Shown piece after piece: positions 1 through 7,137 of a stretch of DNA of 20,398 nucleotides. Made by a program: the position numbers and the translations under genes. The DNA lies in the IMG/VR virus record IMGVR_UViG_3300007539_000304, positions 1 to 20,398 of that record; one strand, written 5' to 3'. The notes under the pieces are model-generated. The model searched no databases and was not told the origin of the DNA. It saw only the letters and a list, made by a program, of their open reading frames with translations. The first letter of the stretch is position 1. Each line of letters starts with the position of its first letter. This stretch comes from a virus.

Positions 1-3000
1 ATGAATCCAAATGGTTCCCATGCATTATTAACAGTGTAAATCCAACCAGCATAATCATTAACCAGTTTTGGACTTGCTTTGAATACCAAGTCACCTGGAG
101 TTCCTGCTTCTGTTGGAGTTGAACCAACACCAATAGTGCGCTTACGAGCTACATCTGCTTCACCTTGAATGTAGAGATTCTTAGTTTCAATACCTTCATC
201 AGACTTGGATGCAATCTTCTGGTTGAATACAACTGGACCATCGAATGTTGAGATGATGTCATTTGCTGGACCACCTTCAACATTAATGAACTCACTGACA
301 TTTGCGTCAGAGATGTTGATGCCATTTGTTCCAACTTTTGTATCAGATGGACCAGCATCTTCACCAGTTACGGTTTGAATTGGAGTGTTGTATGACTCTT
401 CATCACCAGAAACTGTACTCAGTTTTCTGTTAGCGGTATAGAAGTTACCTCTATCATCCATGCCACTGTAGTTAGTGACACCACCTTCAAGTCTCAGAGC
501 TTGTGCATTAAGAATCTCTTTCTCGGAAAGAATTCTGTTCTGTCTCTCTGGGAATGCTGTTGAATAGTTACCAGGACCGAAACCAAGATACTCAAACGTA
601 TGTGCAGATGCACGGATGATTGAGTTTCTACGCAGTTCGACTGGAAGTGGTTTAACTTTCTTGACCTGAGTTCCCAGTGCGTGATCTTGTCTTCTAGTAC
701 CAAGAAGTCCTCTGAAGATAGTCAGTGAATCACCTGATACGGTCTCCTTAATTCTAAAGATTTCGTCGTCAATTTGCAGATAATCACCAAGTCTCAGACC
801 ATTCAGTTCTGCATTGTCAACAACAATAGGAGTCAGATCCGAATCGGTTGAGTTAATTGCTGCACCAAGAGTTGTGCTGATACCAGCATATTGTGCAACT
901 AAGCGACCTGAGATTGCCTCATTGCTCTCAGAAATATCACCACCGTTAGATGAAAGTGATGGTCTGTAGATAGTAACATTACCGCCAGTTGCAGGAGCAG
1001 TGGTAGTAATACCTGGTTTGATTTCAACTTGAGTTGGTGAATTGACCTTAGTTACAAGGAACTCGCCATTATACAGTGAGGAATCGAATCCAGATGTCTT
1101 CAGTTTAGAATCAAGTCTAAATCCATGTGCTCCACTGAATGTAACTGTAGCAATACCAGTGTTTGCTTGATAGTGGAAAGTAGAGATGCCAGCAGTTCTA
1201 CCAGTATTGGTAGCTCTTGCCTTTGCTGTCATCGTGACACCAACACCTGCTGTGGTGAATGATGCAATAGTGTCAGAAGACTGTACTGTAATGTTATCAA
1301 TACCAACACTAGTAATCTTATACAGAGTGTTGTACTCATCATATGCTTGTGATTCGTTTCTGGTGACACCACCAACTTCGATACACTCACCAACACAGTC
1401 GTAAATGTTCTGAACTCTCAGAACTGCGGGAGTTGAAGGTGCAGTTGTTCCAACATCAACCAGACTGATGATGTCTCCAACCTCGTATGCAGAACCACCA
1501 TCCATGATGGTTACATCACTGATAGCACCTGTTCCGTCAACAGTTACTCTTGCGTTAGCATTTGCACCAGTGGTTGATACACCCAAACGGACACCATAGT
1601 AGGTTCCAGTCGTATATCCAGCACCAGCATTTGTAACGGTGACGCTAGTAATACCACACAGACCATGGTCATATGAAGTATAAAGAGTGTGTGCAATACC
1701 GCTGGTTGACTTAATATCTACCAGACCGATACCACTAGCGAAGTCAATCTGTGCTTTTTCTGCTGCTTCCTTGGTGACAGAGTTTTGTGGTTCGTTTGAG
1801 TAAACGTTACCAATAATCTCCTGATCAGCGTAAGAAGTTGCAGGTACTGGGTCAGATGCTGGATTATCTCTATTGGTTTGTGGATAGAGATTATCAAGAG
1901 GCTGAGACAGTTTCAGGGTATTGAATGGTGCAATACCTGGAGTGATACTTGTATTGACAACAGTCAGGTGATATACACCATCCTGGACATTTTGTACATA
2001 CTTTTGAAGTTCTTCTGCTTTGAAGACTGAGAAAGTATTGTTGTACTTTTTCTTTCTAAAATATGGGAGATTAGAGTTACGGGTTGTAGTTACACCAGTA
2101 AATGTTCCTGGATCTTGAGACAGAGTGTAACTAAACTGTTTGGTACTGCTGATACCAGTAACAGTGAATGTTCCGTTAAATGCTGTACTTGCAACACCAG
2201 CGGCATTGTTAGCAGAAGAAACATTCAGGACTTCAACCTGTGCTCCAACACTCAGATCGTGTGGAAGTTCGGTATTGATCTTAGCAACATTACCTGCCCA
2301 CTCTGCACTCTTGACGAAACGTGGGTTTCTGAGTTCTGTAGAGTTAGTAAGAGTTGCACCACCTGGAGCAAAGTACTTTTGAATCTCAGTGTTACCTGCA
2401 CCGATAACATTGTTAGATTCTTGAAGAACATATCCATCAAGAGGTGGTCTTGCAAAGGTTGTTGAATCCTTTGGAATTACATATCTGTATCTGTAGACTG
2501 TCTCCAGAGGACCTCTAGTATCTGGAGTTCTAGTGAAGTATGTTCTAGCAGTTTTGCCTGGGGGAATATTGTTCAGTACTTCAAATACACTATTCTCCGA
2601 TGAAGCAGTTGCAACATTGACATACCACTGTCCTTGTGACGTGTCAAATCCAACTGGGTGACCAATCTCACCTACTTTCTTATCACTTACTCTAGAGATG
2701 ACCTTAAGAATACCACCCTTCGCATTGATTGTGATAGGTGAATCATTAACAGCATCATTCAGAGTTTGTGCAATCTTAATCTGGCTAGTCGTCAGACCAA
2801 CAGATTTTTCGTTAGTGATTGCAAAGTAAACGCTATTGTTCTCCAGACCATCTGGAAGTTCACCGTTGTCACTAACAATACGAATCTTTTCTCCATTAGT
2901 GAGAAGGTGACCAGCACTCAGGTTGATAACATTAGAGTTGATGTTGTTGACATCATTGACTCTTTCAACATAACGTACTTTCTCTGAGGTTGTTTCCTCA

Positions 3001-4826
3001 TGAGTGTACTGGGTATTCGGCATAATGATTCTTGCCGAATAAGTTGTACTAACACCAGAGTTAGCAACTGAGAGATACAGTTTATCGTTAGTCTTAGCAC
3101 CAATTCTGTAACCATCAACAACAGTTGCGGGAGGATTATTTTGATCCGTTGCATCTGCAATGTAGAGTTTATCAGTAGAACCGACAGATACTGTTACTGA
3201 AGTATCAAGTGGCAGATAGTTGATGTTGTTGACAGTAGTGTCAACTTCTTTAGGTGACAGGATATGTGAAATATATCCAGTGTCATCCTGAGAGAATGCA
3301 CTATTTCTGAATCCAGAACACTGGAATGCTTTTGAACCAAAGTTAGAGTTAGAGTTGTTGATGGAGAAGTCACCACCAGACTCTACACTAAAGTGCTGAG
3401 CATAACCAATAGCAAAAACAGAAACTAACTGCATGTAGGCATCATTGATGCCTCTGATGTGGAAGTTCTCATATTCTGGTTTGAACTTAGCGAGTGAATC
3501 GCTATGCAGGTTAGAGAATCCGGTCGAATCTTTGTATGTTCCGGTGGTCGAATCATACTTGACGAAAGCCTTATCATCTTTCTGAAGACCAATACCCGTG
3601 AACTGTGCCACGACCATTGACTTAAATCCTGATGCTTTGCTGCCATCAGCAAGCATACCGCACATACCAAATACTGATCTCAGAGAACAGTTGAAGATAT
3701 ATGGAGATGCTGACGTAACAGTATCAACAGCAAGATTGACACTTGAACCAGTTACTGAAGGAAGAAGTTCTACTGGTGTGTTTTGTACTTGATAAGTAAA
3801 CTGAGTGTCACTTACAACAGAGCTGACAACAAATTGTCCGTTGTATCCTTGTGCCTGAAGACCAGAAATTCTGATAGGTGAGTCAACACTCAGGTTGGGG
3901 AAACTGTCAGTCGTAGTAACAGTGATGGTTGTGTTGCCAGTTGCACCATCACCAGACTTAATGCTGCTGATACCAACAGATCCACCACGAGAACCAACAA
4001 TACGGAATTCATCGATTACTGGTTCGATATCCTCATCAGCAGGATAATCAGGATCAATAGGTCTACCTGAAGAAGGACCGAATGCAATACCGACCTTCTC
4101 ATAGTACATATCGAGATCTGTTCTTGCAGTCTCGAAAGTTTGGAAGTCGTCGTCAATCTTGGTGGTGTTTACACCATCTGCATATTCAAAACATGCAAGT
4201 TTGTGGTGTGAGAAATTAGGAACGAACTTATTAGTTGTGTAGTCTTTATATACAGTTCCATTTGGATCTCCATCAAACATGGAGAACTGCCAGAAGTAAC
4301 ATGCACCAGTTACCCTGAAGATCGCGGATCTCTCAATATTATCGTTCTCAGGGTTAGGCACATACAGAGGACGAACCTTTGTTTTACGAAGGTCCATACC
4401 AACGATGGAAGTACCACGAGGGACGATAATACCACCGTGGATACTATTAAGCTTATAGAGATTATTGTTAGGACTTGTTAGATCTACATCAGTTGTTAAA
4501 CTGAATTCTCCAAAGTCAGAAGTAGTACCACCACTTCTCATTCTATAGTTATTTGTTCCGTCAGGAATCAGACCTGGACGGTTGTCAACGACATGCAATC
4601 CTGGATAGATGAGGATTGTTGTCTTTGCAAATCTATCGTTATCTAATCCTCTCTGATATGAAAATCTAGCGGCTTCCATGAGAGCACGCTGGATTGTTCT
4701 AAAAGGACGTGATAGTGAATTTCCTTGGTTCTCAATACTATCCGTCGCATCCAAAGCATTTGGGTCAACGTAAATGATAGTCCCGCGAGTTGACTTCAGA
4801 AAATTATCTAATCTGGAGAGACCCAT
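1..4826 (-). CDS. Giant virion structural protein (baseplate/tail-fibre region), 3' end beyond window
   Basis: The frame opens at the ATG at 4826-4824 (MGLSRLDNFL...) and stays open to the window edge, giving at least 1608 residues with no stop reached. The first 100 residues (RGTIIYVDPNALD..., then FRTIQRALMEAARFSYQRG, then TILIYPGLHVVDNRPG) match the large structural protein I recall from T4-like cyanophages; the pattern resembles a pectate-lyase-like beta-helix start. Further in there are at least three copies of a beta-rich module ending in Y/FNG-x-F-x-V (around 3790-3900, 2110-2290 and 1025-1160). A pair of G-x-GY/YEVGD segments lies at about 1465-1660. The last residues in the window (GWIYTVNNAWEPFGF) are typical of the C-terminal part of this family. 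It has no obvious T4 gene equivalent; a role in the baseplate periphery or host contact is inferred from position and repeat content. A terminator and late-type promoter box lie just upstream. The ribosome binding site is weak (AATAAG). Confidence 0.9.
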   Translation of the reverse strand, partial: MGLSRLDNFLKSTRGTIIYVDPNALDATDSIENQGNSLSRPFRTIQRALMEAARFSYQRGLDNDRFAKTTILIYPGLHVVDNRPGLIPDGTNNYRMRSGGTTSDFGEFSLTTDVDLTSPNNNLYKLNSIHGGIIVPRGTSIVGMDLRKTKVRPLYVPNPENDNIERSAIFRVTGACYFWQFSMFDGDPNGTVYKDYTTNKFVPNFSHHKLACFEYADGVNTTKIDDDFQTFETARTDLDMYYEKVGIAFGPSSGRPIDPDYPADEDIEPVIDEFRIVGSRGGSVGISSIKSGDGATGNTTITVTTTDSFPNLSVDSPIRISGLQAQGYNGQFVVSSVVSDTQFTYQVQNTPVELLPSVTGSSVNLAVDTVTSASPYIFNCSLRSVFGMCGMLADGSKASGFKSMVVAQFTGIGLQKDDKAFVKYDSTTGTYKDSTGFSNLHSDSLAKFKPEYENFHIRGINDAYMQLVSVFAIGYAQHFSVESGGDFSINNSNSNFGSKAFQCSGFRNSAFSQDDTGYISHILSPKEVDTTVNNINYLPLDTSVTVSVGSTDKLYIADATDQNNPPATVVDGYRIGAKTNDKLYLSVANSGVSTTYSARIIMPNTQYTHEETTSEKVRYVERVNDVNNINSNVINLSAGHLLTNGEKIRIVSDNGELPDGLENNSVYFAITNEKSVGLTTSQIKIAQTLNDAVNDSPITINAKGGILKVISRVSDKKVGEIGHPVGFDTSQGQWYVNVATASSENSVFEVLNNIPPGKTARTYFTRTPDTRGPLETVYRYRYVIPKDSTTFARPPLDGYVLQESNNVIGAGNTEIQKYFAPGGATLTNSTELRNPRFVKSAEWAGNVAKINTELPHDLSVGAQVEVLNVSSANNAAGVASTAFNGTFTVTGISSTKQFSYTLSQDPGTFTGVTTTRNSNLPYFRKKKYNNTFSVFKAEELQKYVQNVQDGVYHLTVVNTSITPGIAPFNTLKLSQPLDNLYPQTNRDNPASDPVPATSYADQEIIGNVYSNEPQNSVTKEAAEKAQIDFASGIGLVDIKSTSGIAHTLYTSYDHGLCGITSVTVTNAGAGYTTGTYYGVRLGVSTTGANANARVTVDGTGAISDVTIMDGGSAYEVGDIISLVDVGTTAPSTPAVLRVQNIYDCVGECIEVGGVTRNESQAYDEYNTLYKITSVGIDNITVQSSDTIASFTTAGVGVTMTAKARATNTGRTAGISTFHYQANTGIATVTFSGAHGFRLDSKLKTSGFDSSLYNGEFLVTKVNSPTQVEIKPGITTTAPATGGNVTIYRPSLSSNGGDISESNEAISGRLVAQYAGISTTLGAAINSTDSDLTPIVVDNAELNGLRLGDYLQIDDEIFRIKETVSGDSLTIFRGLLGTRRQDHALGTQVKKVKPLPVELRRNSIIRASAHTFEYLGFGPGNYSTAFPERQNRILSEKEILNAQALRLEGGVTNYSGMDDRGNFYTANRKLSTVSGDEESYNTPIQTVTGEDAGPSDTKVGTNGINISDANVSEFINVEGGPANDIISTFDGPVVFNQKIASKSDEGIETKNLYIQGEADVARKRTIGVGSTPTEAGTPGDLVFKASPKLVNDYAGWIYTVNNAWEPFGF

Positions 4827-4857
4827 CTTATTAAAGTTCGATATATCCGTTATGGAT

Positions 4858-4865
4858 TATTTAGG
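4858..4865 (-). promoter_or_regulatory. Late-promoter-like box CCTAAATA
   Basis: On the minus strand the octamer CCTAAATA differs at one base from the T4/cyanophage late consensus NATAAATA. It lies between the upstream terminator and the start of the giant structural gene, 31 nt before the ATG. That is where a phage-directed late promoter would be expected, because the terminator would insulate this gene from upstream transcription. The match is imperfect, so this is inference. Confidence 0.45.
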
Positions 4866-4869
4866 ACAT

Positions 4870-4897
4870 AAAAAAAGGGACTCTATCGAGTCCCTTT
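4870..4897 (-). terminator. Strong intrinsic terminator closing the accessory operon
   Basis: A perfect 10-bp stem (AAAGGGACTC/GAGTCCCTTT, minus-strand equivalents at 4874-4883 and 4888-4897) surrounds a 4-nt loop. On the minus strand it is followed by a run of T residues. On the plus strand no U-tract follows, so termination is for leftward transcripts. It separates the small-gene and tRNA operon from the giant structural gene. Confidence 0.88.
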
Positions 4898-4916
4898 CCA
4901 CTTCCTTCACACGGAA
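4870..4916 (-). ncRNA. Candidate ~45-nt short RNA or attenuated leader
   Basis: The perfect sigma70 promoter at 4950-4922 predicts a start near 4914-4918. The intrinsic terminator ends near 4870. The resulting RNA would be about 45 nt: a single-stranded purine-rich 5' part (GUGUGAAGGAAGUGG) followed by the terminator hairpin and a U tail. No credible reading frame lies inside it (an ATG after the hairpin meets a stop two codons later). It could be a stand-alone small RNA, a decoy, or an attenuated leader that reads into the giant structural gene when termination fails. This is inferred from promoter and terminator geometry only. Confidence 0.45.
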
Positions 4917-4921
4917 ACTAT

Positions 4922-4950
4922 ATTATATCATTCTTGCTGCATAGTGTCAA
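4922..4950 (-). promoter_or_regulatory. Perfect consensus sigma70 promoter (TTGACA-N17-TATAAT)
   Basis: On the minus strand TTGACA occupies 4950-4945 and TATAAT 4927-4922, with exactly 17 nt between them, matching both hexamers and the optimal spacing. It overlaps the last codons and stop of the 56-residue gene and points at the terminator 25 nt downstream of the -10 box. Early genes of T4-like cyanophages are read by host RNA polymerase from such promoters. Confidence 0.85.
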
Positions 4951-5098
4951 GCATATACTCTACAGTGTTTGCAACATCATTCATAGCATCGCGCAAAAAC
5001 GGTTGTTGACCAGATTCTTGACGCATGTCATCTTTTTCATCACATAGAGTCCAACGCCACTCTTTTTGATTTGCTGAATACCAAAGATTGATTTTCAT
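4928..5098 (-). CDS. Small conserved phage protein, unknown function (56 aa)
   Basis: This 56-residue protein begins MKINLWYSANQKEWRWTL and ends VEYMLDTMQQE. The beginning, a small beta-hairpin rich in Trp, resembles small proteins I recall from cyanophages and marine cyanobacteria; no function is known to me. The chosen start is the ATG at 5098. A second ATG at 5113 would add five residues (MQFTT). The longer open frame from 5176 is not credible because it runs through tRNA-Thr. It is the last gene of the accessory operon. Its stop codon sits inside the spacer of a sigma70 promoter, and a strong terminator follows 30 nt later. Confidence 0.7.
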   Translation of the reverse strand: MKINLWYSANQKEWRWTLCDEKDDMRQESGQQPFLRDAMNDVANTVEYMLDTMQQE

Positions 5099-5118
5099 AG
5101 TAGTGAATTGCATTTTGA

Positions 5119-5190
5119 AGCCCCCGATCTGATTTGAACAGACGACCTTCGCTTTACAAGAGCACTGCTCTACCACTGAGCTACAAGGGC
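5119..5190 (-). tRNA. tRNA-Thr (anticodon TGT)
   Basis: The minus strand folds as a full cloverleaf of 72 nt. The acceptor GCCCTTG pairs with CGGGGGC (two G-T wobbles), the D-stem is GCTC/GAGC, the anticodon loop CTTGTAA gives TGT, and the T-loop is TTCAAAT on a GTCTG/CAGAT stem. The 27-43 pair is a G-A mismatch. No CCA is encoded. It reads ACA codons, which an AT-rich phage would use more than its host. It sits 8 nt after the stop of one oxygenase gene and directly before the 56-residue gene. Confidence 0.93.
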
Positions 5191-5198
5191 AAATTTTT

Positions 5199-5789
5199 CT
5201 ACCTAACGTTTATATTTACCACAAATCGTGGTTCTTTTGTTGGGTAGGATGAACTGTGAAACAAATCTCCTTTGAAAGCAACTGCTCTACCTTTTTTAGG
5301 TGTGACCCGTTGTTTTTCGGTCCAAGTATCTTTAGATAAGAATGAAATGAATTCAGAAGAATTTTGAGTTCTCTCATTATAGATGATTGTATCACCATCA
5401 GTATCATTTAGATAGTAGATTATATTCCAACAGTTAGGAATAAAACTATCAACATGTGGCATTTGTACCTGATTAGAACCCATAGCAGGTACTGAATTTA
5501 TTCTCATTCTCAATAGTTGTTTTGCACCCAATGCCTCAAAGAACTGTAAGGCAAGTGGCATAAACCCATATGTGAGTTTTGAGCAGTATGATTCTTGATC
5601 ATTCTCAATCTCATACAAGTGGTGCAAGTTAACAAATCCATTACGAGGATCATTAACAAACTTAGGAATGTCTATGGTTGATTTATCCCGACGATACCAG
5701 GTAAGATCTGAATCATTTGCAAGAGTAAATAACCAGTTCTGATATGTTGATGGAATAATTTTATCAAAGACAATTACATCACGATTCAT
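5199..5789 (-). CDS. 2-oxoglutarate/Fe(II)-dependent oxygenase (prolyl-hydroxylase-like)
   Basis: This 196-residue protein has the facial triad of the 2OG-Fe(II) dioxygenase superfamily: H112-x-D114 (QMPHVDSF) and H178 (GDLFHSSSYP). R188 follows ten residues later (EPRFVVNINV) and would bind the 2-oxoglutarate carboxylate. These enzymes couple decarboxylation of 2-oxoglutarate to hydroxylation of a substrate, which cannot be predicted here. The C-terminal core (RAVAFKGDLFHSSSYPT) is the usual double-stranded beta-helix ending. The gene starts 5 nt after the upstream 87-residue gene, and its stop lies 8 nt before tRNA-Thr. It is therefore part of the sigma70-driven accessory operon rather than the structural operon. 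It is only distantly similar to the two other oxygenases in the window. Confidence 0.88.
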   Translation of the reverse strand: MNRDVIVFDKIIPSTYQNWLFTLANDSDLTWYRRDKSTIDIPKFVNDPRNGFVNLHHLYEIENDQESYCSKLTYGFMPLALQFFEALGAKQLLRMRINSVPAMGSNQVQMPHVDSFIPNCWNIIYYLNDTDGDTIIYNERTQNSSEFISFLSKDTWTEKQRVTPKKGRAVAFKGDLFHSSSYPTKEPRFVVNINVR

Positions 5790-5794
5790 AAGGT

Positions 5795-6058
5795 TTAGTC
5801 AATGGGTAGAAGTTCTGGATTTTCTACCTCAATGTCGAACAGAAGAGGATGACATTGTTCAGCAATCAAATAATAAGAGCTTTCATAAAGATCTTCTGGT
5901 TCAAGACTTGGAACTTGATTTGCTTCGTCAGCAACCATGATATCGTAACACGAATCTTCCAATTCGTCAAATGTAAAAGGAATGCCGTTTATGGAATACA
6001 TGAGCACGATTCTAGTACCGCGCTCAAACCAACAGTAAAAAGCATCAAGGTGATACAT
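5795..6058 (-). CDS. Conserved cyanophage protein of unknown function (87 aa)
   Basis: This acidic 87-residue protein starts MYHLDAFYCWFERG and contains DIMVADEANQVPSLEPEDLY, then YYLIAEQCHPLLFDIEVENPELLPID. I recall similar proteins in other T4-like cyanophages but no characterised domain. It has no signal peptide or membrane segment. The ATG at 6058 lies 26 nt downstream of the tRNA-Leu 3' end and 20 nt downstream of a CATAAATA late-type box. The gene might therefore be read both with the early operon and again late. The stop is 5 nt before the next oxygenase gene. Confidence 0.78.
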   Translation of the reverse strand: MYHLDAFYCWFERGTRIVLMYSINGIPFTFDELEDSCYDIMVADEANQVPSLEPEDLYESSYYLIAEQCHPLLFDIEVENPELLPID

Positions 6059-6078
6059 GATTAAGTATCAACTGCGAG

Positions 6079-6086
6079 TATTTATG
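6079..6086 (-). promoter_or_regulatory. Late promoter box CATAAATA
   Basis: The minus-strand octamer CATAAATA matches the NATAAATA late motif described for T4-like phages and S-PM2-type cyanophages. It straddles the 3' end of tRNA-Leu (the discriminator base and first acceptor base lie in it) and is 20 nt before the ATG at 6058. It could restart transcription of the downstream oxygenase and tRNA-Thr late in infection. One base of the motif is fixed by the tRNA acceptor, so chance is possible. Confidence 0.5.
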
Positions 6087-6169
6087 GGAGTAGAGAGACT
6101 TGAACTCTCACGACTGTTAATGTCAGCGGATTTTAAGTCCGATGCGTCTACCGATTCCGCCATACTCCC
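6085..6169 (-). tRNA. tRNA-Leu (anticodon TAA)
   Basis: This is an 85-nt class II tRNA on the minus strand. The acceptor GGGAGTA pairs with TACTCCC and the discriminator is A. The D-arm GCGGAATCGGTAGACGC is typical of tRNA-Leu, the anticodon loop CTTAAAA gives TAA, a variable arm of about 16 nt is present, and the T-arm is GAGAG-TTCAAGT-CTCTC. The 27-43 position is a T-C mismatch. No CCA is encoded. It reads UUA/UUG. It starts 4 nt after the stop of the upstream oxygenase gene. Confidence 0.94.
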
Positions 6170-6173
6170 AAGA

Positions 6174-6752
6174 CTAATCCCAATTACATCGAACAAATTT
6201 TGTGATCGCATATCTATCCTCTTCGAAAACCTTTGTGACAGAATGCTGTATCCATCCTGGGAAGATAACTGTTTTGTTGTTAGTTGTTTCGATCAAACAT
6301 TTTTGCTTAGGAAAGTATAAGTTTCCTCCAGCATCTTCTCCAAATGTGGTACTAATAATCACATGAATCTGACAATCTTCATGTGGTTTATATTCTTCAC
6401 CAGGATAGTATCTTCTGATCTTTGTAACGTCTTGATTAGAACGACAATATGTTTTCCAATACTCATTTGCTTCAAGTAAGTCTTTGAATAACTGTTCATT
6501 ATCAAAGAAAACTTTCTGAGTAATTCTTAGAATATCAGAAAAGCAACGCTCAGTATAAACGTTATCTAATTGCAGAGCTCCCGCTGTTGTCAGATACGTT
6601 CCATCTTCTTGTTTAGTAGAGTAATTCTCTGGTCCTTCTAGTTTATCACCAAGAAATTCAATCTCTCTCCAAATCAGTCTTAACTGATTCTCATCAAAGG
6701 TATTCTCTATGATGACATGTGGAAATGGATCATTGAAAATCTGGTAATTCAT
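6174..6752 (-). CDS. 2-oxoglutarate/Fe(II)-dependent oxygenase
   Basis: From the ATG at 6752 the protein has 192 residues (MNYQIFNDPFPHVIIENTF...). It shows H124-x-D126 (YKPHEDCQIH), H170 (PGWIQHSVTKV) and R180 (EEDRYAITKF), the Fe(II) triad and 2-oxoglutarate-binding Arg of the superfamily. A GGNLYFP segment between them is the usual strand before the distal His. The frame can also start at 6794, but that start lies inside the preceding 50-residue gene. The 6752 ATG begins one base after that gene's stop (TAATATG), which fits tight packing. The substrate is unknown. The stop is 4 nt before tRNA-Leu. Confidence 0.87.
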   Translation of the reverse strand: MNYQIFNDPFPHVIIENTFDENQLRLIWREIEFLGDKLEGPENYSTKQEDGTYLTTAGALQLDNVYTERCFSDILRITQKVFFDNEQLFKDLLEANEYWKTYCRSNQDVTKIRRYYPGEEYKPHEDCQIHVIISTTFGEDAGGNLYFPKQKCLIETTNNKTVIFPGWIQHSVTKVFEEDRYAITKFVRCNWD

Positions 6753-6753
6753 A

Positions 6754-6906
6754 TTACAAGGAATATGTGGGTGGATGGAATGCACAGTATTCATTGAAGG
6801 TGATTTTCATCTCCTTGTTAGTCAATCCACAATGTGACGCTGCTTTAGGAAGATTCCACTTTGCAGTGAACAGCATTTCCATTGCTTCTCTTGTTTCAGG
6901 TCTCAT
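6754..6906 (-). CDS. Small conserved HTH-like protein (50 aa)
   Basis: This short frame reads MRPETREAMEMLFTAKWNLPK, then AASHCGLTNKEMKITFNEY and CAFHPPTYSL. The segment AKWNLPKAASHCGLTNKEMK looks like the first two helices of a helix-turn-helix, as in small regulators. I recall near-identical 50-residue proteins from cyanophages, and related sequences in marine cyanobacteria. Its ATG overlaps the stop of the upstream gene by 4 nt (ATGA), which indicates translational coupling. The next oxygenase starts one base after its stop. A regulatory role is inference only. Confidence 0.8.
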   Translation of the reverse strand: MRPETREAMEMLFTAKWNLPKAASHCGLTNKEMKITFNEYCAFHPPTYSL

Positions 6907-7085
6907 TTAGGGCTGGCATATGAAAGAGCATCTTCGTCACAACGGTCACGAACAACTTCAAGTACGTTCATGAATTCTTCCATCGTTTCGCAGACAACCG
7001 TCTTTTTGCTTCCTTGGTCAGAATAGAGATAGAAGGAGCGATCTTGAACGTTGACTACACAACGATAGAGTTTCTCGTCAGTCAT
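6903..7085 (-). CDS. Small conserved phage protein, first gene of accessory operon (60 aa)
   Basis: The protein reads MTDEKLYRCVVNVQDRSFYL... and ends EDALSYASPK: a short beta-rich first half and an amphipathic helix (MEEFMNVLEVVRDRC). No known domain is recognised, although similar small proteins occur in cyanophages. The frame could extend to a GTG at 7106. That codon would lie at or upstream of the transcription start predicted from the sigma70 promoter (about 7102), so the ATG at 7085 is chosen. There is no clear Shine-Dalgarno sequence in the short 5' leader. It overlaps the next gene by 4 nt. Confidence 0.82.
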   Translation of the reverse strand: MTDEKLYRCVVNVQDRSFYLYSDQGSKKTVVCETMEEFMNVLEVVRDRCDEDALSYASPK

Positions 7086-7108
7086 GTCGTTTGATTGATT
7101 ACCCACGT

Positions 7109-7137
7109 ATTATAGGTCAGTCTGACGGGGGTGTCAA
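7109..7137 (-). promoter_or_regulatory. Perfect consensus sigma70 promoter (TTGACA-N17-TATAAT)
   Basis: On the minus strand TTGACA is at 7137-7132 and TATAAT at 7114-7109, separated by exactly 17 nt. It lies over the last codons and stop of the upstream oxygenase gene. The predicted start is about 17 nt before the ATG at 7085. It is the only evident entry point for the accessory operon running to the terminator at 4874-4897. A perfect host-type promoter inside a block of late structural genes implies early expression. Confidence 0.88.

Noticed and set aside
4874-4897. Hairpin as a bidirectional terminator
   Set aside because: The plus-strand side is followed by CCACTTCC rather than a U-tract, and no rightward gene ends there.
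5113-5176. N-terminal extension of the 56-residue gene to an ATG at 5176
   Set aside because: The extension is the tRNA-Thr gene read as codons (C-rich, no homology), so the start must be downstream of the tRNA.
6753-6794. Longer start of the middle oxygenase at 6794
   Set aside because: The extension lies within the 50-residue gene and adds a His/Pro-rich leader not expected in the fold. It cannot be fully excluded because an AAGGAG lies further upstream.
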